Position numbers and translations under genes: made by a program. 31,136 nucleotides of DNA, taken from the NCBI GenBank assembly GCA_041477795.1, contig JBGOUY010000010.1:1-31136 (forward strand), in the 5' to 3' direction. Source of the stretch: DATFMP01 sp041477795 (lineage in GTDB: Bacteria > SAR324 > JACQKK01). This document shows positions 16,760 to 24,987 of the stretch, piece after piece. The notes under the pieces were generated by a model. That model did not search any database. It saw only the letters and a list, made by a program, of their open reading frames with translations, and had not been told where the DNA came from. Numbering within the stretch: the stretch's first letter is position 1; each line of letters begins with the position of its first letter.

Positions 16760-17519
16760 GGCGCTTCCCCAGATACGCTTCGATCACCCGCGGATCGGTG
16801 AGCACCTCGCGCGGCGTGCCTGCCGCCAGCTCTTCCCCATGGTGCATGACGACGATCCGATCGCACAGGTTGGAAATGAACCGCATGTTGTGGTCGATCA
16901 CGACCACAGTGACGCCGCTCTCCCGGATGCGGACGATGGTGTCCCGCACGTGATCGGCCTCCTCCGCGCTCAGCCCGGCGGCCGGCTCATCCAGCAGGAT
17001 CAGCTTGGGCTCAGCCGCCAGCGCGATGGCCATGCCCAGCGTCTTCTGGAAGCCGTACGGCAGCGCGGCCGCTTGCGTGTCCTGATGCCCGCTCAGCCCG
17101 AACCAGGACAGGATCCGATCCACGTGCTGCTCGCTTTCCGCGCGCCAGGCCCGCTGCTTGGGCGTCTCGAGGAGTGCGTGCAGAAAGCCGGGATAGCGCT
17201 TGCGGAACGATCCGCGCCGCACGTTCTCGCGCACGGTGCGCGTCGCATAGACCGTGGTGGCCTGGAAGGTGCGCACCAACCCACGCCGCACGAGCCGATC
17301 CGGGCGCAGGCCGGTGACGTCCTCGCCGCCGAAGCGGACGCGGCCTTGCGAGGGCCGCAGCACCCCGCTGATGAGGTTGACGGCAGTGGTCTTGCCCGCG
17401 CCGTTGGGACCGATGATGCCCACCACCTCGCCCGGCTCGATCTGAAAGCTGAGGTTGTTCACGGCGGCAACGGCGCCGAAGGTTTTCGATAACGCTTCCA
17501 CTTGCAGCAACGCGCCCAT
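16737..17519 (-). CDS. livG: ABC transporter ATPase (LivG family), system 2
   Basis: This gene encodes 260 residues. Walker A is GPNGAGKTT at 37-45, the signature is LPYGFQK at 153-159 and Walker B is KLILLDEP at 172-179; the H-loop is in VVVIDHNMRFISNLCDRIVVM. LPYG rather than LSGG at the signature is common in LivG proteins. ENVRRGSFRKRYPGFLHALLETP is the LivG-specific insertion. It starts 4 bases after the livM stop and overlaps livF. With LivF it drives system 2. Confidence 0.95.
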
Positions 17520-17523
17520 CGGT

Positions 17524-18522
17524 TCAGCCCTCCCCTCGGCCCAGCAGGCGGGCGCCGCCCGCGCGCAAGCGCCTGCCCAGCTCCACCAGACCGCCCGGCA
17601 GGAATGCCATCACGACGACGAGAATGATGCCGTAGATCACGCGCTGCAGGTTCACGTAGTCGCGCAGCAGTTCGGGCAGCAGCACCAGGAACAGGGCGCC
17701 CAGCAACGGGCCCAGCAGGTTGGTGAGCCCGCCGATGACGTTCATCACCACGAAATTGAGCGATTCGAAGATATTGAAGCTCTCCGGGGAGATGAAGTGG
17801 ACGAAGTGCGACTGCAGTGCGCCCTGGATGCCCACCATCGCGCAGGCGATCACGAACACGGTCACCTTGATGCGCAGCACCGGCACGCCCGAGCATTCCG
17901 TCAACTGCTCGCCCTCGCGCAGCGCGTCCATCGTGCGGCCGATCTCCGAGCGCACCAGCCGCAGGCACAGCCCCACGCACAGCGCCATCGCCCCCAGCGC
18001 CAGGTAGTAGTACGCCACGGGGGACTCGAACAGCGGATAGGGCCTGGGGATGTTGAATATGCCGTTGGAGCCGCCCGTCAGGTCCCGCCATTCGGAGAAG
18101 ACCATGCGCACGATCTCGCCGAAGAGGAACGTCACCAGCACGAAATACTTGCCGCTGAGCCGCAGCAGCACCGGTCCGATGGCCAGGCCCAGCAGCGCGG
18201 CAGCCCCGGCCGCGGCCGGCAGCGAGAGGGCGAATGGCCAGCCCAGGCGCATCACCAGCAGCACCGAGGTGTAGCCGCCGATGCCCATGAACGCAGCGTG
18301 GGCCAGCGAAATGTGGCCCATGCGCGCCACCAGATGCAGGCTGGCGGCGCCGATGCAATAGAGCAGCACCAGCGTGCCGATGTGCAGCGCGAAGGAATGC
18401 GGGTACACCAGCGGCCAGACCCCCATCACCAGCGCCGTCAATCCCGCCAGCGCCCAGCGCGGAGCGCTCAGAGCCGCCGCACCGCTGCGCACGGCAGCGC
18501 CGGCCGCCGTATCGTCGATCAT
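17524..18522 (-). CDS. livM: Branched-chain-type ABC transporter permease (LivM family), system 2
   Basis: This gene encodes 332 residues. After a short Ala-rich cytoplasmic tail, about nine to ten hydrophobic segments are seen. LHLVARMGHISLAHAAFMGIGGYTS is the LivM motif. The coupling loop is MDALREGEQLTECSGVPVLRIK around 210-230. GGLTNLLGPLLGALFLVLLPELLRDY closes the domain. The N-terminus is longer than in system 1 by about 40 residues, which is within the family range. livH lies 22 bases upstream and livG 4 bases downstream. The ribosome site is a poorly spaced GGGGAG. Confidence 0.95.
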   Translation of the reverse strand: MIDDTAAGAAVRSGAAALSAPRWALAGLTALVMGVWPLVYPHSFALHIGTLVLLYCIGAASLHLVARMGHISLAHAAFMGIGGYTSVLLVMRLGWPFALSLPAAAGAAALLGLAIGPVLLRLSGKYFVLVTFLFGEIVRMVFSEWRDLTGGSNGIFNIPRPYPLFESPVAYYYLALGAMALCVGLCLRLVRSEIGRTMDALREGEQLTECSGVPVLRIKVTVFVIACAMVGIQGALQSHFVHFISPESFNIFESLNFVVMNVIGGLTNLLGPLLGALFLVLLPELLRDYVNLQRVIYGIILVVVMAFLPGGLVELGRRLRAGGARLLGRGEG

Positions 18523-18544
18523 GTCCCGGGACTCCCCGTCCTCT

Positions 18545-19423
18545 CTATTCCGGCGTGCCCATCAGGCCCCAGGGGCGGACGATCAGCAGCAGGATCACCA
18601 CCCCGAACGATGCGAAATTGGACACCGCGGAACCGAAGAAGGTGGCCAGAAAGCTTTCCGACATGCCCAGGATGAGGCCGCCGATGGCGGCGCCGGGGAT
18701 GCTGCCCATCCCGCCCAGGATCACCACGATGAACGCTTTCAGCAGGGGCACCTCGCCCATGAACGGAGAGAGGGAGTAGACCTGCCCGTACAGGCCGCCG
18801 GCCAGCGCCGTCATGAAGATGGCCACCACGAAGGCGAGCTGGTAGATGCGCGTGGAATTGATGCCCTGCACCTCCGCGATCTCAAGATCCTGTGCCGTGG
18901 CCCGCATGGCAAGGCCCATGCGCGTGTGCCGGATGAGCAGATAGAACAGCACCAGCACCACGATCGACACGCCGAACACGACCAGCCGGTCCAGCGGCAG
19001 GATCAATCCGCCCACGCGAAGAATCGCGGTGAATGCCGGCGGGATCGACCGCGCGTGGACATCCCAGATCAGCACCGCCGAATACGTCAGCGCGATCGAG
19101 AGACCCAGCAGCCCGATCATGCTCTGGAACATCTTCTGGTAGAACCAGCGGAACACCAGCCGCTCCAACACCAGCCCCCCCACTGCGACGATCGCCGCGG
19201 CCAGCAGCACGGCCACGAAGAACGGCAGCTTGAGTTGGCCGTACAGAAACAGGAGCGCGAACCCGCCCAGCATGGCGAACTCCCCGTGCGCGAAGTTCAC
19301 CACGCGCATGATGCCGAACAGCAACGTAAAGCCCATCGCCACCAGCACGTAGATCGAACTCAGGCTGAGGCCATTGACGACGACCTGCCCGAGAATGATC
19401 GGGTTCAGCATCATGTTGAGCAT
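18545..19423 (-). CDS. livH: Branched-chain-type ABC transporter permease (LivH family), system 2
   Basis: This gene encodes 292 residues. VVNGLSLSSIYVLVAMGFTLLFGIMRVVNFAHGEFAMLG is the canonical LivH opening with the NFAHG loop. The coupling region is RATAQDLEIAEVQGINSTRIY at about 170-190. VILGGMGSIPGAAIGGLILGMSES is the conserved C-terminal block. The ATG at 19421-19423 follows a GGAGAC-like site; internal ATGs at codons 4 and 5 are possible starts. It is separated from the upstream binding-protein gene by 81 bases that contain a strong hairpin, so its expression is probably lower than that of the receptor. Confidence 0.95.
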   Translation of the reverse strand: MLNMMLNPIILGQVVVNGLSLSSIYVLVAMGFTLLFGIMRVVNFAHGEFAMLGGFALLFLYGQLKLPFFVAVLLAAAIVAVGGLVLERLVFRWFYQKMFQSMIGLLGLSIALTYSAVLIWDVHARSIPPAFTAILRVGGLILPLDRLVVFGVSIVVLVLFYLLIRHTRMGLAMRATAQDLEIAEVQGINSTRIYQLAFVVAIFMTALAGGLYGQVYSLSPFMGEVPLLKAFIVVILGGMGSIPGAAIGGLILGMSESFLATFFGSAVSNFASFGVVILLLIVRPWGLMGTPE

Positions 19424-19454
19424 GCCGCCCGTCTCCGCCGGTGGAATGGAGGGC

Positions 19455-19498
19455 TGCCACGGACGCCCGCCAGCGTCGGAGCTGCCGGGCGCGTGGCA
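19455..19498 (-). promoter_or_regulatory. Long hairpin between binding-protein and permease genes
   Basis: Arms TGCCACG-ga-CGCCCG (19455-19469) and CGGGCG-CGTGGCA (19486-19498) give a 13-bp stem with a 2-base bulge and a 16-base loop. It begins 6 bases after the binding-protein stop on the minus strand. There is no U-run. Such intercistronic hairpins commonly stabilise the receptor mRNA or attenuate read-through to the permeases. Confidence 0.55.
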
Positions 19499-19504
19499 TC
19501 GGAA

Positions 19505-20695
19505 CTACTCTTTGTTGGGCCGCAGTTGGATGAGCGGTTGCGTCTTGCCGTCGCGCACTTCGGTGATGAAGAACGGCAGCAGCAACTGGTGGTTCACGCC
19601 GTAGTTCTTCATGCCACCCCACACCAGGGGGCCATAGAGGCCCGCATCGTAGCCCTCCATGTGCTCCAGCGTGTCGCGCACCTTGGCGGTGTCCAGCGAG
19701 CCGGCACGGCGGATCGCCTCCAGCAGGATCTTGGTGCCGTTATAGAAGGCCGGGGTCTGTCCGTTGATGATGCCTTCACCGTACTTCTTGTGATAGGCCT
19801 GAATGAATTGCCGCGCCGCGGAGGCGCCAAAGTCGAACATGTCGTACGAGAGGAAGCCGTCGGCCAGAGGGCCGGCCACGGCAATGATCTCCTCGATCGA
19901 AGGTCCTCCGATCTGGATCACTGCACCCGTGAAGCCGAGCTGGCGGATCTGCTTGACCAGCAGGGCTGCATCGCCCGGCGAGTTGCCATCCACCTCGTAG
20001 ATGTCGATCCCGCTGGCCAGCATGCGGGTCAGCAGCGGCGTGAACTCCTGGGTGCCGCGCTCGAAGAATTCCTGGAAGGTGACCTTGAACCCGGCCTCCT
20101 CGTAGAACTTCTTCATCAGCGGAAGGACGGACTGGCCCGTGGCGTCGTTGGTGGAAAGAATACCGACACGGTTCTTGTCCGGGAAGTGCTGGCGCATCCA
20201 TTTGACGGCCGCCGGCATGAACTCGTTGGTCGTGTTGGTGACGCGGAAATTGTAGGGAGATTTGGCGTCGTTCTTCAGGATCGTCGGGGCGTATCCATCC
20301 GACATCAGCAGCACTTTGGCCGGCGTGGTCACCGCCACCGTGCCAAGCACGGGAGCCGATCCGATCGGACCGACAATGAAGCGCACCTTGTCTTCAGTGA
20401 TCAGGCGCGTCGCCGCCGTCGTGCCGCCCTGGCCGGAGTACGCATCGTCGTACATGATCAGCTTGACGGTGTAGGTCTCGTTGCCGACCTTCAGGCCACC
20501 TTTGGCGTTGACCTCGTCAATGGCGATCTCGGCCCCGCGCTGGATCGCCAGGCCCCACGCGGTGCCCCCGCCCGACAAGCTGCCGATGCCGCCGATCTGC
20601 AGGATTTCGGCCGCGCCCGCCATGCCGGCCAGCCAGACCGCCCCGGCGATGACGACCGCTGCAGCCACCAAGGCGCTTCGCAATACCTGTCTCAT
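19505..20695 (-). CDS. Periplasmic substrate-binding protein (LivJ type), system 2
   Basis: This gene encodes 396 residues from the ATG at 20693-20695, preceded on its strand by GAGGGGA six bases away. The signal peptide is MRQVLRSALVAAAVV followed by a hydrophobic core and likely cleavage after AGA near residue 28. The mature start, EILQIGGIGSLSGGGTAWG, and INE-like IDEVNAKGGLKVGNETYTVKLI are typical of peripla-BP_6 receptors. GPIGSAPVLGTVAV and NRVGILSTNDATGQS lie in the ligand cleft region. It is the first gene of the system-2 operon. The upstream region is divergent with the fusion-enzyme gene and carries a palindrome over the predicted -10. The ligand is unknown. Confidence 0.95.
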   Translation of the reverse strand: MRQVLRSALVAAAVVIAGAVWLAGMAGAAEILQIGGIGSLSGGGTAWGLAIQRGAEIAIDEVNAKGGLKVGNETYTVKLIMYDDAYSGQGGTTAATRLITEDKVRFIVGPIGSAPVLGTVAVTTPAKVLLMSDGYAPTILKNDAKSPYNFRVTNTTNEFMPAAVKWMRQHFPDKNRVGILSTNDATGQSVLPLMKKFYEEAGFKVTFQEFFERGTQEFTPLLTRMLASGIDIYEVDGNSPGDAALLVKQIRQLGFTGAVIQIGGPSIEEIIAVAGPLADGFLSYDMFDFGASAARQFIQAYHKKYGEGIINGQTPAFYNGTKILLEAIRRAGSLDTAKVRDTLEHMEGYDAGLYGPLVWGGMKNYGVNHQLLLPFFITEVRDGKTQPLIQLRPNKE

Positions 20696-20794
20696 TTTGG
20701 TCCCCTCGTTGTGAATCCAATCGACCCTGATCCGACCGCTGCAAGGCGTCCGGGTCAAGCTGCACCCGCCGCCGTCAAGGCCCCGCCTGGATTG

Positions 20795-20835
20795 TTGACT
20801 ATTGACATTTGTCACCCCGCTGGGCTTGCTGTCAA
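20795..20835. promoter_or_regulatory. TTGAC repeat cluster and palindrome in divergent promoter region
   Basis: Between the divergent binding-protein and fusion-enzyme genes lie TTGACT (20795-20800), TTGACA (20802-20807), a perfect palindrome TGACA-TT-TGTCA (20803-20814) and TGTCAA (20830-20835). On the minus strand TGTCAA reads TTGACA, and 17 bases further is ACAAAT (20812-20807), so a plausible promoter for the binding-protein gene has its -10 inside the palindrome. This is where a repressor such as a GntR-family protein would act. No protein binding can be shown from sequence. Confidence 0.5.
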
Positions 20836-20862
20836 TGAGAAATCGAACGATGCGAGGTTGCG

Positions 20863-22278
20863 ATGCGAGCCACCAAGGAGCAAGAAGCGACCGCCTCCCG
20901 GGAGCATGCAAACGCCGGCCGGGTCGGGTCGGCCCAGCCTGCCCTGGAGCCCCGGGCGGCCGACTGGCGGCGCATCCTGGACCTGATGGCCGAGCGCCAC
21001 AGTTCGCGGGATTACGACGGCAGCGAGATCGACCGCGAGCTGCTGGCGGCCATTGTGCGCGACGGCACCGAGGCGCCGTCGTCCTGTAACCAGCAGAACT
21101 GGCACTTCATCATCGTCACCGATCCGGAGCTCAAGCGGCGCGCGCAGGACATTGCCGGGGGCAATCCTCATTTCGCCGACTGCGCGGCCCTCGTCTATCT
21201 CTGTTTCCAGAAGGGCTGGACGCACAACAATTTCTCCATTGTGCAGTCGGTCGCGGGGGCCTGCTACCATATGATGCTCAGCGCGCATCTGCGCGGATTG
21301 AGCTGCATCTGGAACGCGGGGATCGGGGACACGCAGCGCATCGCCGAAATGCTGGGCGTTCCGCCCACGTTCCAGATCCAGGGCGCGCTGGCCATCGGGC
21401 GGGCGCGCGCCTCGCAGCCGCCCATGAAGGCGCCGCGCCGCTCGTTCGCGGAGGTGCACTCCTTCAACGGCTTTGCGCGGCCCGCCAAGGCGCTTTATCC
21501 GGCGCGGCCGGCCGCGGCCTACCCCTTCGAGCGCATCCACAACACGGACAACCCCTTCGCCGAATGGAATCCACAGGTCTGGGGCTGGGAGCGCCTGGCG
21601 GACTTCCGCGGGCTGTCGGTATGGGCCAAGTCGCCCCTGGCCGGCGTGTACGTTTCGCGGCGCCAGGGAGACGCCACGGCGCTGGAGATCGGCCTGCTGG
21701 ACGACCTTGCGCCGGGGTCGCACCTGGTCGAGCTGCTGCCCTGGGGCGGCACCTACAGCGTCGAGTTGCGCAGGCGCTTCGGGCCGCAGGTGCACCTGCA
21801 CCTGGCCGAGCTGTCCGAGCGCAACCATCTGTTCATCGAGGAACGGCTGCGCCAGGAGGGAGTGGCGCTGGAGCGGGTGCACCGCGACCTGATCCGTGGG
21901 GGCCGGCTGCCCTATGCGGACGCCAGCATCGATGCGGTGATCGCGCCCCAGGCCCTCGAGCACACGCCCGACCCCGCCGCCGTGCTGGGCGAGATCCGCC
22001 GCGTCCTGCGGCCCGGGGGGCAGTTGGCGATCAGCGTGCGCAACAGCCGTTCGCGCTACGGCTGGTACTGGCGACGCGTGGAATCCCGCGCGCAGGTGCC
22101 CAACCAGGGGCCGTTCCGGCCGCTGCCCGCATCGCGGGTCTCGGCCCTGTTGCGGGAGCGGTTCCGTGTGCAGGCCGAGTTCGGGATCGGCCGGCGCGCC
22201 ACGCACGACGCCGCCGTGGTGAATGGCCTGGGCCGAACGTTCTGCCGCCTGCTGGCCGCGCGGTGCGTGCGCGAGTGA
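20863..22278 (+). CDS. Nitroreductase-methyltransferase fusion protein
   Basis: This gene encodes 471 residues from the ATG at 20863, with GAGG five bases upstream. Residues about 35-185 are a nitroreductase/FMN domain: RHSSRDY at 45-51 for phosphate contact, APSSCNQQNWHF at 71-82, and SVAGACYHMMLSAHLRGLSCIW at 129-150, all standard for flavin reductases of this fold. Residues about 236-450 look like a class I SAM-dependent methyltransferase: a motif-I-like VELLPWGGTYSVEL at 289-301, RLPYADASIDAVIAPQALEHTPDP at 348-371 and RVLRPGGQLAISVRN at 380-393. The glycine-rich loop is atypical (LLPWGGT rather than a D/E-x-G-x-G-x-G form). A roughly 50-residue linker joins them in one continuous frame. 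I know of no characterised enzyme with this order. PuuE-like genes follow on the same strand. Confidence 0.85.
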   Translation: MRATKEQEATASREHANAGRVGSAQPALEPRAADWRRILDLMAERHSSRDYDGSEIDRELLAAIVRDGTEAPSSCNQQNWHFIIVTDPELKRRAQDIAGGNPHFADCAALVYLCFQKGWTHNNFSIVQSVAGACYHMMLSAHLRGLSCIWNAGIGDTQRIAEMLGVPPTFQIQGALAIGRARASQPPMKAPRRSFAEVHSFNGFARPAKALYPARPAAAYPFERIHNTDNPFAEWNPQVWGWERLADFRGLSVWAKSPLAGVYVSRRQGDATALEIGLLDDLAPGSHLVELLPWGGTYSVELRRRFGPQVHLHLAELSERNHLFIEERLRQEGVALERVHRDLIRGGRLPYADASIDAVIAPQALEHTPDPAAVLGEIRRVLRPGGQLAISVRNSRSRYGWYWRRVESRAQVPNQGPFRPLPASRVSALLRERFRVQAEFGIGRRATHDAAVVNGLGRTFCRLLAARCVRE

Positions 22279-22318
22279 CGCGGCGGACCCGCATCCACCC
22301 CCGTAAAGAGACCCATCC

Positions 22319-22399
22319 ATGACGGCGATTGCCACGAACGGAGGCGCGCCCCGGGCGGGTGCTGTCCCGGCAGACGCCGCCGGCGGCCGATCCCCGTGA
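22319..22399 (+). CDS. Possible 26-residue leader ORF
   Basis: ATG at 22319-22321 opens a 27-codon frame ending with TGA at 22397-22399, six bases before the ATG of the first PuuE-like gene. AAAGAG lies a few bases before it. The peptide begins MTAIATNGGAPRAG and has no known motif. Because the downstream gene lacks its own clear ribosome site, translation of this short frame could supply coupling. It may equally be chance. Confidence 0.22.
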   Translation: MTAIATNGGAPRAGAVPADAAGGRSP

Positions 22400-22405
22400 G
22401 CTGCG

Positions 22406-23281
22406 ATGATCCGTGACCGCGTTCCCTATTCTCCCATCGTGACCCGCCAGCCGCTCAAATGGCCGGGCGGCGCGCGCGTCGCCGTATGGGTGGTGCCCAA
22501 CGTCGAGCACTACGAGTACCGGCCCAGCCCGATCGGCATGCGCGACCCCTGGCCGCGCATGCCGCATCCGGACGTGCTGGGTTATGCGACGCGCGACTAC
22601 GGCAACCGGGTAGGGTTCTGGCGCATGCTGGAGGTGCTGGATGCACTGGGCATCCGCTGCACCGTGTCATTGAACCTGGCCAACTGGGAGCACTACCCGG
22701 AGATCATGGAGGCCATGACCGCCCGCCAGTGGGACGTGCTCTGCCACGGCATCTACAACACGCAGTATTCCTGGGGGCTGTCCGAGGAGGAGGAGCGCGT
22801 TCTCATCGCCGACTGCGTGGAGACCTACCGGCGCCTGACCGGCAAGCACCTGGCGGGGTGGTTCTCTCCGGCGGCGACTTTTACCCACACCACGCCCGAC
22901 CTCGTGGCGGAGGCCGGCATCAAGTACTACTGCGACTGGTACCACGACGATCAGCCGACACCGATCCGCGTGCGCAGCGGGCGCCTGATTACCATCCCCT
23001 ACCAGATGGACATCAACGACGCGATGGTGTGGCGCCACCCCATGGAAGCCGGGCAGTTCGCGCAGATGATCGTCGATCACTTCGACACGCTGTGGCGCGA
23101 AGGGGCCGAGCACGGGCGTGTCGTCTGTGTCGCGCTGCACCCGTACATCATGGGCCAGCCGCACCGCATCCGGGCCCTGGAGCGCGCGCTGCGCCACATC
23201 GTGGAGCACGAGGGCGTCTGGCTGGCCACCGGCGAGCAGATCGCCGACTGGTACCTGGCACACGTGCCGGAGGAGACCTGA
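22406..23281 (+). CDS. PuuE-like polysaccharide-deacetylase-fold hydrolase, copy 1
   Basis: This gene encodes 291 residues. It has the NodB-type barrel in the PuuE-like arrangement: WPGGARVAVWVV and then NVE at 32-34 in the place of the Asp-Asp of true polysaccharide deacetylases, RDYGNRVGFWRML at 63-74, CHGIYNT at 113-119 with the metal-ligand-like HG, CDWYHDDQP at 176-184 and ALHPYIMGQPHR at 244-255. No signal peptide is present, so it is cytoplasmic, unlike cell-wall deacetylases. PuuE proteins act as cofactor-poor allantoinases, so hydrolysis of a cyclic amide or ureide is a fair inference. A second copy follows after one base. The ribosome site is weak. Confidence 0.88.
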   Translation: MIRDRVPYSPIVTRQPLKWPGGARVAVWVVPNVEHYEYRPSPIGMRDPWPRMPHPDVLGYATRDYGNRVGFWRMLEVLDALGIRCTVSLNLANWEHYPEIMEAMTARQWDVLCHGIYNTQYSWGLSEEEERVLIADCVETYRRLTGKHLAGWFSPAATFTHTTPDLVAEAGIKYYCDWYHDDQPTPIRVRSGRLITIPYQMDINDAMVWRHPMEAGQFAQMIVDHFDTLWREGAEHGRVVCVALHPYIMGQPHRIRALERALRHIVEHEGVWLATGEQIADWYLAHVPEET

Positions 23282-23282
23282 G

Positions 23283-24218
23283 ATGAGCGCCTATCGCCGC
23301 CCCGGCATGGACCACGACCTGTACCCCTTTGCCCCGTTGCCCCGGCGGCCGGCGCTGGCCTGGCCCGGCGGCGCCCGGCTGGCGTTCTGGGTGGTGGTGC
23401 ACTTGGAGCGGTGGGAACTGGATCCGCCCGCGGGCGCCTTGCGCGATCCGCGCTTCAAGGATCCCAACGGAGACTTCCGCCCGGACTACCGCTCCTATTC
23501 GATCCGCGAGTACGGCAACCGGGTCGGGATCTTCCGCATCTTCGAAGCGCTGGACCGCCACGGCATTCGCGCCACGGTGGCCGCCAACAGCGCGGCCTGC
23601 GAGCGCTACCCGTTCCTGGTGGAGGAGTGCCGCCGGCGCGGCTGGGAGTTCGCCGCGCACGGATCGCATGCCACGCGCATGCTGAGCAGTCGCCTGAGCG
23701 AGGCGCAGGAGCGCGCGGCGATCGGCGAGGCAATCGAGCGCATCACCCAGGCCGCCGGCGCGCGGCCGACGGGCTGGATCTCCCAGGACTTCGGCGAATC
23801 CGCCCGCACGCCCCAGTTGCTGGCGGAAAGCGGCATGGAATACCTGGCGGACTGGCCGAACGACGATCAGCCCTACCTGATGACCACGCAGCCGCCGCTG
23901 GTCTCCATTCCCTACCAGGCGGAGTGGGACGACGTGCAGGCCCTTTGGCACCGCCGCATCCTCACGCCGGACTACCCGGCGCTGGTGGAGGAGGCCTGCG
24001 CGGTGTTGCACGGCGAGGGGGCGCGCTCCGGGCGCAGCTTCGGCCTGGGCATCCATCCCTGGTTGTTCGGCATGCCGCACCGCATCCGCTACCTGGTGCA
24101 GGCGCTGGAGCGCCTGAGCGGCTTCGATGGCGTTTGGCAAGCCCCCTTGGGGGAGATCGCCCGGCACGCGCGCGCGGCGCTCATCCCGTCCGGGACGCCC
24201 GGGCGCCCGGGCGCCTGA
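23283..24218 (+). CDS. PuuE-like polysaccharide-deacetylase-fold hydrolase, copy 2
   Basis: This gene encodes 311 residues from the ATG at 23283, one base after the stop of copy 1 and with AGGAG at 23271-23275. The same landmarks appear: WPGGARLAFWVV, HLE at 40-42, REYGNRVGIFRIF at 75-87, AAHGSHATR at 124-132, DWPNDDQPY at 190-198 and GIHPWLFGMPHR. Compared with copy 1, it has His in place of Asn before the conserved Glu and a different sequence after HG, so the two probably act on different substrates or form a heteromer. It is coupled to copy 1. The broken GntR gene begins 33 bases downstream. Confidence 0.9.
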   Translation: MSAYRRPGMDHDLYPFAPLPRRPALAWPGGARLAFWVVVHLERWELDPPAGALRDPRFKDPNGDFRPDYRSYSIREYGNRVGIFRIFEALDRHGIRATVAANSAACERYPFLVEECRRRGWEFAAHGSHATRMLSSRLSEAQERAAIGEAIERITQAAGARPTGWISQDFGESARTPQLLAESGMEYLADWPNDDQPYLMTTQPPLVSIPYQAEWDDVQALWHRRILTPDYPALVEEACAVLHGEGARSGRSFGLGIHPWLFGMPHRIRYLVQALERLSGFDGVWQAPLGEIARHARAALIPSGTPGRPGA

Positions 24219-24251
24219 GGCGCCGTGCAACCACGCGAACGAACGTACCCT

Positions 24252-24958
24252 ATGTCCGAATCCGCAACCGTGTCCAACCCCGCAATGACCCGGCCGCTGG
24301 TATAGGCCAACCTGTCTGCGCTCGCTTTCGAACGGCTGGAGGAGGCCATCCTCACCGGCGTGCTGAAGCCGGGCGAACGGATCAGCGAGACCCTCCTGGC
24401 CCGGCGCTTCGGCATCAGCCGCGGGCCGCTGCGCGAGGCGCTCAGCCGGCTGGAGGGCCGCAAGCTGGTGCAGCGCGTCGCCAACCAGGGCGCGCGCGCC
24501 GTCTCGCTGACGCTGGCCGAAGTGATGGACCTGCTTGTGATCCGCGAGGGTCTGGAGGGCAGCGCCTGCCGGCTGGCCGCCGAACGCATCGGCCCGGAGG
24601 AGCTGGCTCAGCTGGAAGACCTGCTGGATCAGCACAGCCGGGCCGAGGACGTCGTCAGCGGGCGCGGGTACTTCCTGGGCGGGGGCGACCGGGACTTCCA
24701 CTTCCGCATCGTCAAGGCCAGCGCCAACGCGCGCCTTGTGCAGAGGCTCTCCCACGACCTGTACTCGCTGCTGCGGCTCTATCGCTATCGGCTGAGCATG
24801 CACGCGGACTGGCCGATGCAGGCGCTGAGCGAGCACCGCGCCGTGCTGGCCGCGCTCCGGACGCGGCCGAGGCGGCGATGCGCACCCACATCCGCAACAG
24901 CCGCGCCAGCCTGGAGTCCGTCATGGCCGGGATCGAGAGCGAACGCCCCACCGGCTGA
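24252..24958 (+). pseudogene. GntR/FCD transcription regulator, broken by amber codon and frameshift
   Basis: The frame from ATG 24252 (MSESATVSNP) runs into TAG at 24303-24305 and then continues without interruption with the winged helix: FERLEEAILTGVLKPGERI, LARRFGISRGPLREALSRLEG. The FCD domain follows: VIREGLEGSACRLAAERI, DRDFHFRIVKAS and SEHRAVLAAL. Near 24860-24868 the frame is lost. Sense continues in the next frame as DAAEAAMRTHIRNSRASLESV to TGA at 24956-24958, which fits a one-base deletion. A CAG to TAG change would explain the stop. A GTG at 24360 could restart translation but would lose the first DNA-binding helix, and the frameshift removes the last FCD metal-ligand-like His. 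The gene converges on the PrpD gene. It is probably a pseudogene, unless these are sequencing errors. Confidence 0.85.
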
Positions 24959-24987
24959 TGGGGCGGGCGACGCGGCATGCCGTGCGC

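Noticed and set aside
18374..20986. An 870-codon plus-strand frame over the system-2 permease and receptor genes
   Set aside because: The translation is Gln/His/Arg-rich and antisense to clear LivH and receptor genes; it has no domain.
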